Positions 25,540 to 34,673 of a stretch of DNA of 64,000 bases are shown in pieces. The translations under genes were made by a program, and so were the position numbers. The stretch is from JBBSDP01 sp038240605 (lineage in GTDB: Bacteria > Planctomycetota > Phycisphaerae > Tepidisphaerales > Tepidisphaeraceae): contig JBBSDP010000021.1 in the NCBI GenBank assembly GCA_038240605.1, forward strand, positions 1 to 64,000. Reading direction: 5' to 3'. Positions within the stretch are counted from its first letter, which is position 1, and every line of letters starts with the position of its first letter. The notes below the pieces were generated by a model. It worked only from the letters and a program-made list of their open reading frames with translations, made no database searches and was not told where the DNA came from.

Positions 25540-26904
25540 ATGCAAGACGTAACCTATTATCAGTACGCCAACGCCAACGCCAACGCCAACGCCAACGCCG
25601 ACGCCGACGCATTCCAACGACGCGTCAGCATTCTTCCGGCGGGGGGGATGTTTATTCTCCTAGCGATCGCGTGCGCTGCGGTGGGCATTTCCCGCCAGGC
25701 GCTGTGGTACTTCGGAGTGCCAATTCCGCTGCGGATCGTTACCGCGTCGTGCACCGTCTTCACGTTGTTCTTCTTATCCCTTGCCACCTGGCGAATTTCG
25801 TCGTCGCTCGCCGCCCTGCCGTCGGGGCACCTTTTCGGTCCACGGCTGCTTCTGCTTTGCTTGTGGGTGTTTTGCCTGGCGATCTACGGGTTTATCGCCG
25901 ACAATCTTCCATCAGATGTGTTCAAGGAAGCGGCAGGTTGGTTTGTGCTTGTGCTGCTATGTCTGCTTGGACGCCGGGATGCCGTGTGGCAGCGGGTCCG
26001 TAAGCCACTTGTCGTCGTATTCTACGTCGCGTTCATATTGATTTTGTTGACCTATAAAGTTCCCCACATCGTCACCACGTTTGAGCGATCCGAGGAACGA
26101 CGCGTCGCCTGGGACTCGCGGAACATCGCGACAATCGGGTACTCCATCCGCCCCATCATGGAGCTCGGCCTGTTTCTCGGCGCGTGGGGACTGGTGCAAA
26201 GACGAACCGACCGGTGGCGGATATTGATGGTCGGTGCCCTGGGCGTCTATTTTGTGGTGAACGTACTCATCTTCGGCTTTCGCGGGTCAGCCGTAGCCTT
26301 GGTTGAATTGATCGCCGTATTCACACTCCTGCGCCCGATTGCGCAGGGGAAATTGCATGGCGGGACGATTGCCGCGACGTTTATCGTCGGCGGGATCGGC
26401 ATCGCGATCGCATCTCAAACCAATGCGTTCTCCAAATTTACACACCGTCTGTCGGAAGGGGATCTGTTCGAGAGCCGCATTTCCGAGGCCAAAGCATTTT
26501 TCGAAGACATGAATTCGTTCGAGCTGATGATTGGAAGGGGACTGGGCGGTTCGTATATCGGCCCGCATTGGGCGCCGGTGATCGTCATCAACGGTCGGCC
26601 GCACTGGGTGGCGAATCACTTTGGATTTCTGCACTTCGTATTGATCGGCGGATTTCTCTTCCTCGCGTTCATCGCGACGTTTGTCGTCCCGATCATATTT
26701 CGTAGGTCGCGTGAATGGTATGACAACGAGTACAACCTCGCTGCGTTCACGGTGATGCCCATTATCATCTATAGTATCCTGTGCGATCCGATCGTCATCG
26801 ATACCGACTCCTTCTTCACCTTGCTGGTCGTCGGGTTTTGTTTCGCGCGGTTTTCGACGGCTGTAGGAGGTGCCAGAGAACCTGCAACATTGTCGACGTA
26901 TTAG
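25540..26904 (+). CDS. O-antigen polymerase/ligase-like membrane protein (Wzy/WaaL family)
   Basis: A 454-residue integral membrane protein with about ten hydrophobic segments. A large loop with polar residues lies near 300-365 (FEDMNSFELMIGRGLGGSYI), as in Wzy/WaaL proteins, where an extracytoplasmic loop carries the active site. It would polymerise lipid-linked repeats or ligate the chain. Odd feature: the N-terminal tail reads YANANANANANADADA, encoded by a hexanucleotide tandem repeat. The gene follows a GT4 gene by five bases and begins ATG at 25540. Confidence 0.82.
   Translation: MQDVTYYQYANANANANANADADAFQRRVSILPAGGMFILLAIACAAVGISRQALWYFGVPIPLRIVTASCTVFTLFFLSLATWRISSSLAALPSGHLFGPRLLLLCLWVFCLAIYGFIADNLPSDVFKEAAGWFVLVLLCLLGRRDAVWQRVRKPLVVVFYVAFILILLTYKVPHIVTTFERSEERRVAWDSRNIATIGYSIRPIMELGLFLGAWGLVQRRTDRWRILMVGALGVYFVVNVLIFGFRGSAVALVELIAVFTLLRPIAQGKLHGGTIAATFIVGGIGIAIASQTNAFSKFTHRLSEGDLFESRISEAKAFFEDMNSFELMIGRGLGGSYIGPHWAPVIVINGRPHWVANHFGFLHFVLIGGFLFLAFIATFVVPIIFRRSREWYDNEYNLAAFTVMPIIIYSILCDPIVIDTDSFFTLLVVGFCFARFSTAVGGAREPATLSTY
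25567..25608 (+). repeat. Hexanucleotide tandem repeat inside the polymerase gene
   Basis: Five exact GCCAAC units (25567-25596) followed by two GCCGAC units (25597-25608), 42 bases in all, encode (Ala-Asn)5(Ala-Asp)2 near the N-terminus of the Wzy-like protein. Unit gain or loss keeps the frame, so it would change the length of the cytoplasmic tail rather than switch the gene off. Confidence 0.9.
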
Positions 26905-27100
26905 CCGTCCAGCCCGCCGGCCTTCGAAGGCAGCGCATTACGGCTTTCGTCCAGCGCACCCAAAGCCCTGTGCAAGGCATTTCTCACTTGTAATCCCGGC
27001 AGTTCGATGATGCTTGAACAGTCTTCTAAAATCGAATAATATACTTCAGCGTCTTCAACGCAAGATGACTTATCGCGTGTCCCTCTCTGGACGGATTATT

Positions 27101-28666
27101 ATGCGCCACGCCCCCGCATGCCGCACGTGTAAGTCGAAGTTCATTCCTGTCGCCGTGTTGATCGCCGGTGTGGTTAGTCTAATTTCCACGGGAAAATGCG
27201 CGACCGTGGACGATCGATTTAACGCACTCTTCGCAGCGGACATAGCGGCGGCAGCGGGAAAGTCCGGGGCCAGCGTTCAGTTCGCGCGCAAGCTTCTTAA
27301 GACTGCCAGCAGTTTGCAGGACGATGCGGCCCTACGCCGGATGGTTCTCGAAAAAACATATGATTACGGAATGGCGGATCCCGCGGGATACGCGACTGCG
27401 ATCGCCGCTGTGAAGCGAGACATCGACGAACTTCGCTCAAGTCCTGAAAATGCGGCGGACGTGGACGCGCTGAAGGCAAAGCTCCTGCGTGCCTGTGAAC
27501 TTCAGTACAGCCATGGAAATGCCGCCGACAAGGAAGCTGCGACGGCGATCCTGTTCGACGAACGCGTGAGTTCAGGTCGCGCGCTGCTGGGTCGCGGACA
27601 GTTCGACGAAGCAAATAGGCAATTTACGGTGGCTCGAACGTATGTAGGACACGACAGTCATCGTAAGGAAATGGTGCAAGAGCAGATCAACGCAGTCGCC
27701 GAACGACGGCTCGCGGCTCGCAAGTTCGCTAACTTGAAAAGCAAGCTGAGTGCGAACCCGGAAGATCACGCAACCGCCAAGGAGTTGGTGTTGTTATCTC
27801 TGCTGGAACTCGAGGACGCCAAGCTTGCAGGGACGTATGTCGCTCAGACGGGTGATGACGTCATGATGAAATGGGTGCGGGTTTGTGCGGACGATACCGC
27901 CACACTGGAAGTCCCCGAACAACTCGCGGCCGCAGAGTGGTTCTTCGGTCTTGCGGAGAAAGCGAAGGGTCCGGCCAGGATCACCGCGTTAACCCGGGCC
28001 GATGGGTTCCTGGATTCGTTCCTCACCAATCATACCCAGCGCGACGGCGACCAGATTCGCGCCGGGGAATTGCGGCAAAAGATCTGGCTGGAGCTCAAGC
28101 GCGTGCGACCCGCTTCCACTCCCCGCATAGATCTGCTGCGGATGATCGATCCAAAGGTAGACCTCATCAATACCCTCGCCCGTGACGGAACAGTGGTTAC
28201 GTCGGGAGAGCGCGATCACATCTTCCAGTTTCCCTTCACGCCGCCTGAAGAATATGACTTTGAAATTGTATTCACGCGCGTTTCCGGCGACGGATCCGTC
28301 GATCAACTCCTCTACCGGACGCAAACGAAGAAGCCCTTCCGGTGGATCTGGTCAAAGGCTGGACAGGGTTCGGGATTGATGGTCTTAACCAAGAACCTGG
28401 GCGACCACCCGCTTAGCGTACGGAAGTATCCCATCAAAACAGGGGTTAAGCACCGCGCGATGATCAGCGTGCGGCGCGATAGCGTCAAAGCCGTATTCGA
28501 TGGCCACGTTATGCTGGATGCCAGGACGGATTGGCAGAATGTCGAGGATACTTTTCGCATCATGACGCCGGGTTCGCTTGGAGTGATCGTACCGGGCGGC
28601 ACCACGGTCGTCATCGAGTCGGTGGAACTTGAAGAAGTGTCTGGCAAAGGTCGACGTTCGCGGTGA
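27101..28666 (+). CDS. Secreted helical protein with C-terminal jelly-roll domain
   Basis: About 521 residues. A signal sequence or anchor (KFIPVAVLIAGVVSLISTG) is followed by a long helical region (about 40-360), which reads like TPR or coiled-coil repeats (NPEDHATAKELVLLSLLELEDA). A beta-rich C-terminus (about 380-515) contains YDFEIVFTRVSGDGSVDQLL and ends SVELEEVSGKG, typical of the concanavalin-like domains of planctomycete secreted proteins. The start is uncertain: ATG 27101 places the signal peptide correctly, while ATG 27065 and TTG 27014 are also in frame. It sits between the polymerase and a GT4 gene, so an outer-surface role in export or attachment of the polymer is possible. No enzymatic family is recognised. 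Confidence 0.7.
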   Translation: MRHAPACRTCKSKFIPVAVLIAGVVSLISTGKCATVDDRFNALFAADIAAAAGKSGASVQFARKLLKTASSLQDDAALRRMVLEKTYDYGMADPAGYATAIAAVKRDIDELRSSPENAADVDALKAKLLRACELQYSHGNAADKEAATAILFDERVSSGRALLGRGQFDEANRQFTVARTYVGHDSHRKEMVQEQINAVAERRLAARKFANLKSKLSANPEDHATAKELVLLSLLELEDAKLAGTYVAQTGDDVMMKWVRVCADDTATLEVPEQLAAAEWFFGLAEKAKGPARITALTRADGFLDSFLTNHTQRDGDQIRAGELRQKIWLELKRVRPASTPRIDLLRMIDPKVDLINTLARDGTVVTSGERDHIFQFPFTPPEEYDFEIVFTRVSGDGSVDQLLYRTQTKKPFRWIWSKAGQGSGLMVLTKNLGDHPLSVRKYPIKTGVKHRAMISVRRDSVKAVFDGHVMLDARTDWQNVEDTFRIMTPGSLGVIVPGGTTVVIESVELEEVSGKGRRSR

Positions 28667-28677
28667 TAGCGTGTGAC

Positions 28678-29886
28678 ATGCTCCGAATCCTGATTGTATT
28701 GCCCTATGCATTTCCGTCCTTCGCGCCGATGGTCAATCACACGCGCCGGGTGGCCCGGAGCCTGAGGGCCGCTGGGCAGCATGTCTCGATCCTCGCGCCG
28801 CGAGCACCGGCCGATCAGTCAACTCCGCTGGAGGGGCAGGATGCGTTCGGCACCCCATACACGCTGTTTCCCGCGCCGCCGAAGCCGCGTTTCGTTCCGT
28901 TTTATTTGTACTGGATCCTGACGGTCCGCGCGCGACTGCTGGAGCGCGCCACAAAATTGATGCAGGGCTCGCGGTGGGACATCGTGATTCTCTACGATTC
29001 GGGTTGGTGGATTCTTGAGCCGGTGCGACGGCTCTGTCAGCGGCGGGGGGCGCTGGCTGTGGCTTATATGGTCGAGTGGCATCAGCCGACCTTCCGCCGT
29101 CTGATCGGACTAAGCTGGTTTGACCAGTGGCTATTTCATCATTGGCTGCTGCCGAAAGTCGATGGGTTGATTGGGATATCTCGAGCATGGGGCGCGGTCG
29201 CTGAACGCCATGCCATCCCCTTCGTGGTGGTTCCATCCTTTAGCAAGTTTGGGGACGATGAACTGCCGGAAATGATTCATCGGGAGGGCGGGCCATTTAA
29301 GGTTGCGGTGGTCGGTCACTGGGTACGACGCGAGCTTCCCTCCACGCTTATGAAAGGTTTTGCCCTGGCGCTCAAGGCCGGCATTCAGCTGGAATTGATC
29401 GTTCTGGGCAGAGCCGGGAGCCGTCCGGAGGAAAAAGCTGCTTTGCGCTTGCTGCGCAACATGCCGGAAATCAGCGAACACGTAAAATTCATGGGGTGGC
29501 TTGACGAGAGTGCGTTTCGCGAACATCTGTTCGGCGCCGATGCGTTCGTGCTGCTTCGAGACGAAGACCCGGAAACGCGTGCCCTGTTCCCAACACGGCT
29601 CCCCGAATATCTCGCTACGGGGAAGCCGGTGATTCTGTCAAATGCAGGCGACCTTGCGCTGTACGTTGCTCACGGCGTCAGTGCGTACGTGTTGCCGCCC
29701 GGTGATCGCCCCCAGGAATTGGCAGACGCTCTGGTATTCCTGGCAACCCATCCGAGTGATGCACGGAAGATCGGCCTGGGTGGCAGAAAGGTAGTTATTA
29801 ACGCATTTTCACAAACCGTCTTAGGCCAGAAACTCGCAACATTCCTATCGAATCTACGAGAGCGCGGCGACGTCACACCAAGCTAA
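28678..29886 (+). CDS. Family 4 glycosyltransferase
   Basis: A 402-residue GT-B enzyme. It opens MLRILIVLPYAFPSFAPMVN with HTRRVARSL. The donor domain carries KVAVVGHWVRRELPSTLMKG, LGRAGSRPEEKAAL and ALFPTRLPEYLATGKPVI, where the usual E-x7-E is seen as E-Y-L-A-T-G-K. ATG 28678 starts 12 bases after the stop of the jelly-roll protein. It likely adds a sugar in the repeat unit; specificity is unknown. Its 3' end faces a methyltransferase gene 36 bases away. Confidence 0.87.
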   Translation: MLRILIVLPYAFPSFAPMVNHTRRVARSLRAAGQHVSILAPRAPADQSTPLEGQDAFGTPYTLFPAPPKPRFVPFYLYWILTVRARLLERATKLMQGSRWDIVILYDSGWWILEPVRRLCQRRGALAVAYMVEWHQPTFRRLIGLSWFDQWLFHHWLLPKVDGLIGISRAWGAVAERHAIPFVVVPSFSKFGDDELPEMIHREGGPFKVAVVGHWVRRELPSTLMKGFALALKAGIQLELIVLGRAGSRPEEKAALRLLRNMPEISEHVKFMGWLDESAFREHLFGADAFVLLRDEDPETRALFPTRLPEYLATGKPVILSNAGDLALYVAHGVSAYVLPPGDRPQELADALVFLATHPSDARKIGLGGRKVVINAFSQTVLGQKLATFLSNLRERGDVTPS

Positions 29887-29922
29887 AACGCCCTTGCTCC
29901 GACCGGCCACACACCTGCTCGT

Positions 29923-30693
29923 TCAGCCCTTTCGAAATCTATTCGCCAGCGCTGCCCGGATCATCGACGGTAGCCGATGGATCACGCGATTCAGTGATTC
30001 ACCCCGCTCGACGGCCGCAAGGAGCTGCCCCGGATGAACAACGGAAAGCGGAAGTGGCTGATTTCCGTTCAATAGCGTCTCATTAACGTTCGGCAGCTCA
30101 GCCTTCCAGTTATTGAAGAAGAATATCAGGAGGTTTTGCTTGTAGTACCACTCCACCTGCGGATCATTCCAGACTTTACTGCGGATGTAGTCCACAACGT
30201 GATACCCATGCCGTCCGAACAACCCGGCCCAGTATTCCGGCCACTGCTCGTTGACATGGTTGTCGCCGCCCTGATTCGGGATCGCCGCGGAAAATGCGAC
30301 CACCGGAGCCAGTTTGACAAGTGACTGTACGAAAACCTCTGCCGCCTCCGCGGGGAGATGCTCGGCAACCTCCAGTGAAATAGCCAGATCAAAACGGCGA
30401 TCGATATTGACCGGCCTGGTCAGATCGCGCGCGGTGAACAGCTCCTGCGGAATCGCAAGCGACTTTCGATCAACGTAGTCGCCATCAATGGCCAGTACAT
30501 CCGCCACCCCGATTGCGCGAAACGCCGCAAGCCATCGCGCCGTTCCCGATCCTACGTCCACGACGCTGCGCGGCCTGAGCAACTCCCACAACAAGGGAAC
30601 AATTACTTTCGCGGACTTGGACGACAGTTCATCCTGAAGCGCGAAAAAGCTCTTGCCATACGTATCATTGTTCGTTCCTTCGCCTGACTTCAT
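29923..30693 (-). CDS. SAM-dependent methyltransferase
   Basis: A 256-residue protein. VVDVGSGTARWLAAFRAIG near residue 42 is the SAM motif, AIDGDYVD the acidic ribose-binding position and ISLEVAEHLPAEAAEVFV the motif IV region. ATG 30693 has a strong GAGGGA upstream; an in-frame extension to 30879 is not needed. The group is typical of small methyltransferases in polysaccharide loci that O- or N-methylate sugars. It is divergent from the flippase gene, with about 111 bases of possible shared promoter between them. Confidence 0.82.
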   Translation of the reverse strand: MKSGEGTNNDTYGKSFFALQDELSSKSAKVIVPLLWELLRPRSVVDVGSGTARWLAAFRAIGVADVLAIDGDYVDRKSLAIPQELFTARDLTRPVNIDRRFDLAISLEVAEHLPAEAAEVFVQSLVKLAPVVAFSAAIPNQGGDNHVNEQWPEYWAGLFGRHGYHVVDYIRSKVWNDPQVEWYYKQNLLIFFFNNWKAELPNVNETLLNGNQPLPLSVVHPGQLLAAVERGESLNRVIHRLPSMIRAALANRFRKG

Positions 30694-30804
30694 TGGTCCC
30701 TCGGAAAAAGCGCCTCCATGACCCTGCAATCTTATCCGTACGAAAAAATAACGCAAATCACGCCTGGGGTTGCGAACGGCGCGTGACTCATTACTCTGTT
30801 CCGC

Positions 30805-32118
30805 GTGAGCCGGTTTTCTCTTCCCGCCAAACTCCTGAATCAAATCCCCCGCGGCGAGGGTTTCCGGCGGATTGGCCACAATGTTGCCTGGTCCGCCTTT
30901 GACGAAGCATTCGGGATGATCATCTCGCTGGTTGTTGGGGGCATTACCGCAAGATATCTCGGGCGCGGTGGATTCGGACTCCTGAGTTTCACTCTGTCGT
31001 ATATCGCTTTGTTCCGAATTGTCGCAAGCCTGGGGCTTGAGGAGGTTCTTGTTCGAGAGCTCGTTCGGTTCCCGGACAACCGCAATGAGCTTCTCGGCAC
31101 GGCGTTAGCATTGCGACTGATCAGCGGTGTGGCAGCAATTATTGCCGTTGTCATTTCCGTACAATTCCTGCATCAGGAGGATCCACAGACTCGCCTCCTG
31201 GTGATCATCGCGTCATTCGTATACATCCCTCAGGCGGGGATGGTGGCGGAAAAGTGGTTCAGCGCTCAGCTACAGGCAAAATTGAACATGATCTCGGGGA
31301 ACGTGGCGCTGATGATGTTCGCCGTGGCCCGCCTGGTGATGGTCTACTATCACGCACCGTTGATCTGGTTCGTGTGGAGCAACGTGGCGGTCATTGCTGT
31401 GAACGCGATCACCAGCACGGCCTTGTACGTCCCCTATTACGGATCATTTACTTCGTGGCGCGTGAGCTGGTCCCTTGCCATGAAGCTGGTCCGGCATTCA
31501 TGGCCGAAGATTCCCGAGGGTTTCGCCAGCGCCGCGCAGAGCCAATTGGGCGCACTGATCATCGGACTATCGCTCGGTGTCGCGGAGCTGGGATCCTACG
31601 CGGCAGCCTTTCGGTTCTATGGCATGCTGCTGATCGTTCCGAGCATCATCGCCCAATCGCTTGCACCCACACTGACGCGTGCCAGGGAGGCTGGCAGCGA
31701 ACAATTTGATCAGCGGCTCACCCAGGCATACCGACTGAGCTTTCTAGCTTACCTGGCTACGCTGATCCTGGTTATCCCGCTCGGTCCGTTCGGAGTACGG
31801 TTGGTTTATGGACCGCAGTACGCGGAGGCGGGGCACCTCGTACTGTGGATGTCGATCCCGTTGCTTCTGGTATACCTGGGACAGGTGCGGATGTGGTGTT
31901 TGATGATCGACCATCAATTGCACTACGCGATGTACAGCTCCTTCGCGAACGTCGCAGTTACGATCGTTGCGAACTTCATGCTGATTAAATATGTCGGACT
32001 GCTAGGGGCGGTGGCTGCCCTTGCATTCGCGCCGCTGGCGGCCTTTATCACCGACGCGTTCTTCGTTCCCGGCCGGCGAAGCACCCGAGCGCTGTTCAAG
32101 GCGCTTACATTCCAATGA
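30805..32118 (+). CDS. Wzx-like flippase (polysaccharide biosynthesis, MATE-like)
   Basis: A 437-residue membrane protein with about twelve helices and the polysaccharide-synthase (RfbX/Wzx) pattern: NVAWSAFDEAFGMIISLVVG, ARYLGRGGFGLLSFTLSY early, and QSQLGALIIGLSLGVAELGS in the middle. Wzx proteins flip undecaprenyl-linked repeat units across the inner membrane. The start is GTG 30805; there is no clear Shine-Dalgarno and no ATG close by. Together with the Wzy-like gene at 25540 it indicates Wzx/Wzy-dependent assembly. Confidence 0.85.
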   Translation: MSRFSLPAKLLNQIPRGEGFRRIGHNVAWSAFDEAFGMIISLVVGGITARYLGRGGFGLLSFTLSYIALFRIVASLGLEEVLVRELVRFPDNRNELLGTALALRLISGVAAIIAVVISVQFLHQEDPQTRLLVIIASFVYIPQAGMVAEKWFSAQLQAKLNMISGNVALMMFAVARLVMVYYHAPLIWFVWSNVAVIAVNAITSTALYVPYYGSFTSWRVSWSLAMKLVRHSWPKIPEGFASAAQSQLGALIIGLSLGVAELGSYAAAFRFYGMLLIVPSIIAQSLAPTLTRAREAGSEQFDQRLTQAYRLSFLAYLATLILVIPLGPFGVRLVYGPQYAEAGHLVLWMSIPLLLVYLGQVRMWCLMIDHQLHYAMYSSFANVAVTIVANFMLIKYVGLLGAVAALAFAPLAAFITDAFFVPGRRSTRALFKALTFQ

Positions 32119-32262
32119 GTTGCACGCCGGCGCGATCGGGCAAGCTCGGTTAGTAAACTATATTTCCGCGCGTCGAGGGACAGTGTCTCGGATATTCGGT
32201 CTGCCGCCAGTCTTGACCGAGCATATTCAATCTGTAGATTGGTTCGGACTGGAGGAGATGTT

Positions 32263-33261
32263 ATGGCACTCACTGATTGGGCTACTACTCAGGGTGATTA
32301 TTTCCGCGGGTCCCGCGTCCTCGTGACGGGCGGAGCGGGGTTCATCGGCTCGCACCTGACCGAAGCGCTTGTCACCCTTGGCGCGCGGGTGGTTGTATTG
32401 GACGACCTGAGCGGAGGAAGTCTTGAGAACCTGGCGTTCCGCGGCCGAACGCCGGATCAGGTGGAGTTTGTAAAAGGAAGTATTACCGATATGGCGCTTG
32501 TGGAGGATGCTACGCGCGGGTGTCAATGGGTCTTCCACCAGGCTGCCATGGGCTCGGTGCCGCGGAGCATCGAGATTCCGCTCAGATACCATGAGGTAAA
32601 CGTGGGCGGAACGGCGAACGTGTTGGAGGCGGCCCGGCAGTCTGGCGTCAAACGGGTCATCTTTGCCGCAAGTAGCTCCGCCTACGGCGATTCGGAAGTG
32701 TTGCCCAAGGTTGAGACCATGCCGGTGCGTCCCAAGAGCCCCTACGCGGCGTCAAAAGTTGCCTGTGAAGCGATGATGTTCGCATATGCGGCCTGTTATG
32801 AACTCGATACGGCTTCCCTTCGGTACTTCAATATCTTCGGTCCACGCCAGAATTCGAATTCCGCTTATGCGGCTGTGATCGCGGCTTTCGCAAAAGCGCT
32901 CAAATCCGGCCAAAGGCCGAAGATCTTCGGTGACGGGGAACAATCGCGAGATTTCACTTTCGTCGACAACGCCGTGCACGCGAACCTGCTTGCGGCCCGG
33001 CGTGTCGAGCGGGTCAAGGGCGAAGCGATCAACATTGCGTGCGGTCGCCGAATCACGGTCAACGAGCTCGCGAATCGAATGGCGGAGCTGGTGGGGAAGC
33101 CCGATCTCGTCCCGGAGCATTCCGAGTTCCGCGCCGGTGACGTATTACATTCGCTGGCCGATTTGACGAAGGCCCGCTCCATTCTGAAGTACGAGCCGGT
33201 CGTCGATTTCGAGCGCGGCCTCGAAGTCACGAGCCGCTGGTATTCAGAAACGCTCTCTTGA
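32263..33261 (+). CDS. NAD-dependent sugar epimerase/dehydratase (WbpP/TviC-like)
   Basis: A 332-residue extended SDR. VLVTGGAGFIGSHL is the NAD motif and SSSAYGD with YAASK is the catalytic S/Y/K set. DFTFVDNAV and YFNIFGPRQ are typical of UDP-HexNAc 4-epimerases such as WbpP and TviC. ATG 32263 has GGAGGAG upstream. In Vi antigen and Pseudomonas loci this enzyme works with a dehydrogenase like that at 46408 to make UDP-GalNAcA. A UDP-glucose 4-epimerase role is the alternative. Confidence 0.88.
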   Translation: MALTDWATTQGDYFRGSRVLVTGGAGFIGSHLTEALVTLGARVVVLDDLSGGSLENLAFRGRTPDQVEFVKGSITDMALVEDATRGCQWVFHQAAMGSVPRSIEIPLRYHEVNVGGTANVLEAARQSGVKRVIFAASSSAYGDSEVLPKVETMPVRPKSPYAASKVACEAMMFAYAACYELDTASLRYFNIFGPRQNSNSAYAAVIAAFAKALKSGQRPKIFGDGEQSRDFTFVDNAVHANLLAARRVERVKGEAINIACGRRITVNELANRMAELVGKPDLVPEHSEFRAGDVLHSLADLTKARSILKYEPVVDFERGLEVTSRWYSETLS

Positions 33262-33298
33262 ATGAATGCCACGATCGGCGCGGAATGTCAGGAAGATC

Positions 33299-34645
33299 AT
33301 GGCTAAGTCCCAATCACTTCCGCAACCGACGCTTGAGAAGCCGGTTCCCGAGGAGCCGATTCCAAATCCACGACGATATCCTCACAATTATCAACTCGTC
33401 ATCCTGGCGATTGTGGCTCTCGCTATCTTTAGTTTCCGCGGAATCTGGAGAGGGTATTCAAACAGTATTGACTTGCAGATGCTTTACGCCAGCTCGGCCA
33501 CCTGGGCGGAAGGGGGCGAAGTTTACGCGAGGGAAGAGGTGATCGAGACCTTTTGCAAGCGGGGCGGCGATCGAACATTTGCCACGACGGCAGGCGCGTT
33601 CATGTCGTTCTATCCGCCCTCGACCTACGCGTTCCTGTCGCCACTGACATTATTTCGGTGGCCGGCCGTTAAAATAATATGGATCTGCATCAACGTCATG
33701 TCGTCAGCCGTCATTGCGTACTGTGGTTTTGAACTGCTTAAGTGGGAATGGCCGCAGGGTGCGATTCTGATGCTGTGCATCGTCGCTCTGTTCGCTCCAG
33801 TGCATACCACGCTCTCGCAAGGCCAGCTCTCACTGGTTTGCACGGCGTTGTTAATGCTTGGCCTGGTCTGCCTGAAGCATTCCCATGAATTGCTGGCAGG
33901 CTTGGCCATGGGCTTGGCCATCGGCGTCAAGCCACAGGTGGGTGGGTTGCTGGTTCTGCTCTTGCCGATCGTCAAGTCGTGGCGTGGCCTGGCCGCGGCT
34001 GCTGGCGCCGCTCTGGTGCTTTTGATCTTTGGCGTCGCTCGCCTGGAATTGAACGGAACGCCATGGTTCGGTCAGATGCTTGCCTCGGTCAAACACGTGG
34101 CGCCCGGCAGTGAGCTGGGGGCCGGAGCAGCCGATCCGAACTGGTACGTGTTGGTCAGCCTCGAAACGCTCGTATCGCGCTTCATTTCGAACATCACGAT
34201 CGCCACGATATTATCATGCGCAGTCACCGCGGTTTTCGTGGTGATCATAGCCATGGCCTATCGTCGCGCAAGCAACGCGGATCAGGGAGAGGCGATGCTC
34301 CTGGCTGCCGGCGCGTTGCTGACCTTATCGCTCCTGCCGGTTTATCACCGGTTTTATGACGCGGTGGTGCTCCTGCTGCCGGCGTTTCTGGTCGCCGATT
34401 CGCTGCTGCGAACTCGTCGCCTTACAGTTCCTGTGACTGCTGTAGGAATTGGCGCGCTGCTATTCTATCTTCCGAATTCCGCTGTTCTTGGAAAGCAGCT
34501 CGGCGATATGTTGGGTCACCGGATCCAATCGTCCCTGTGGTTTGAGGCCACGGTGATGACCAATCAGATTTGGGCGATTCTTGCCATCCTCATCGGCATG
34601 ATCCTGTGGCTGTGCAGCGTTCCAGGCGAGATCGATGCGGCGTGA
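33299..34645 (+). CDS. GT87-family (DUF2029) integral-membrane glycosyltransferase
   Basis: A 448-residue protein with about ten hydrophobic segments. Early residues include SFYPPSTYAFLSPLTLF, the family's loop 1 with an Asp in SNSIDLQMLY, and KPQVGGLLVLLLP. Members use polyprenyl-phosphate sugars (mannosyltransferase type) on the periplasmic face. AGGAAG precedes ATG 33299. It could add a decoration after flipping. It ends 28 bases from the next gene on the other strand. Confidence 0.82.
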   Translation: MAKSQSLPQPTLEKPVPEEPIPNPRRYPHNYQLVILAIVALAIFSFRGIWRGYSNSIDLQMLYASSATWAEGGEVYAREEVIETFCKRGGDRTFATTAGAFMSFYPPSTYAFLSPLTLFRWPAVKIIWICINVMSSAVIAYCGFELLKWEWPQGAILMLCIVALFAPVHTTLSQGQLSLVCTALLMLGLVCLKHSHELLAGLAMGLAIGVKPQVGGLLVLLLPIVKSWRGLAAAAGAALVLLIFGVARLELNGTPWFGQMLASVKHVAPGSELGAGAADPNWYVLVSLETLVSRFISNITIATILSCAVTAVFVVIIAMAYRRASNADQGEAMLLAAGALLTLSLLPVYHRFYDAVVLLLPAFLVADSLLRTRRLTVPVTAVGIGALLFYLPNSAVLGKQLGDMLGHRIQSSLWFEATVMTNQIWAILAILIGMILWLCSVPGEIDAA

Positions 34646-34673
34646 TCGATGTGACGTGACCGGGGCGCGGCGA

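Noticed and set aside
25567..25608. Short tandem repeat as a CRISPR-like array
   Set aside because: Units are six bases without spacers and lie inside a coding frame.
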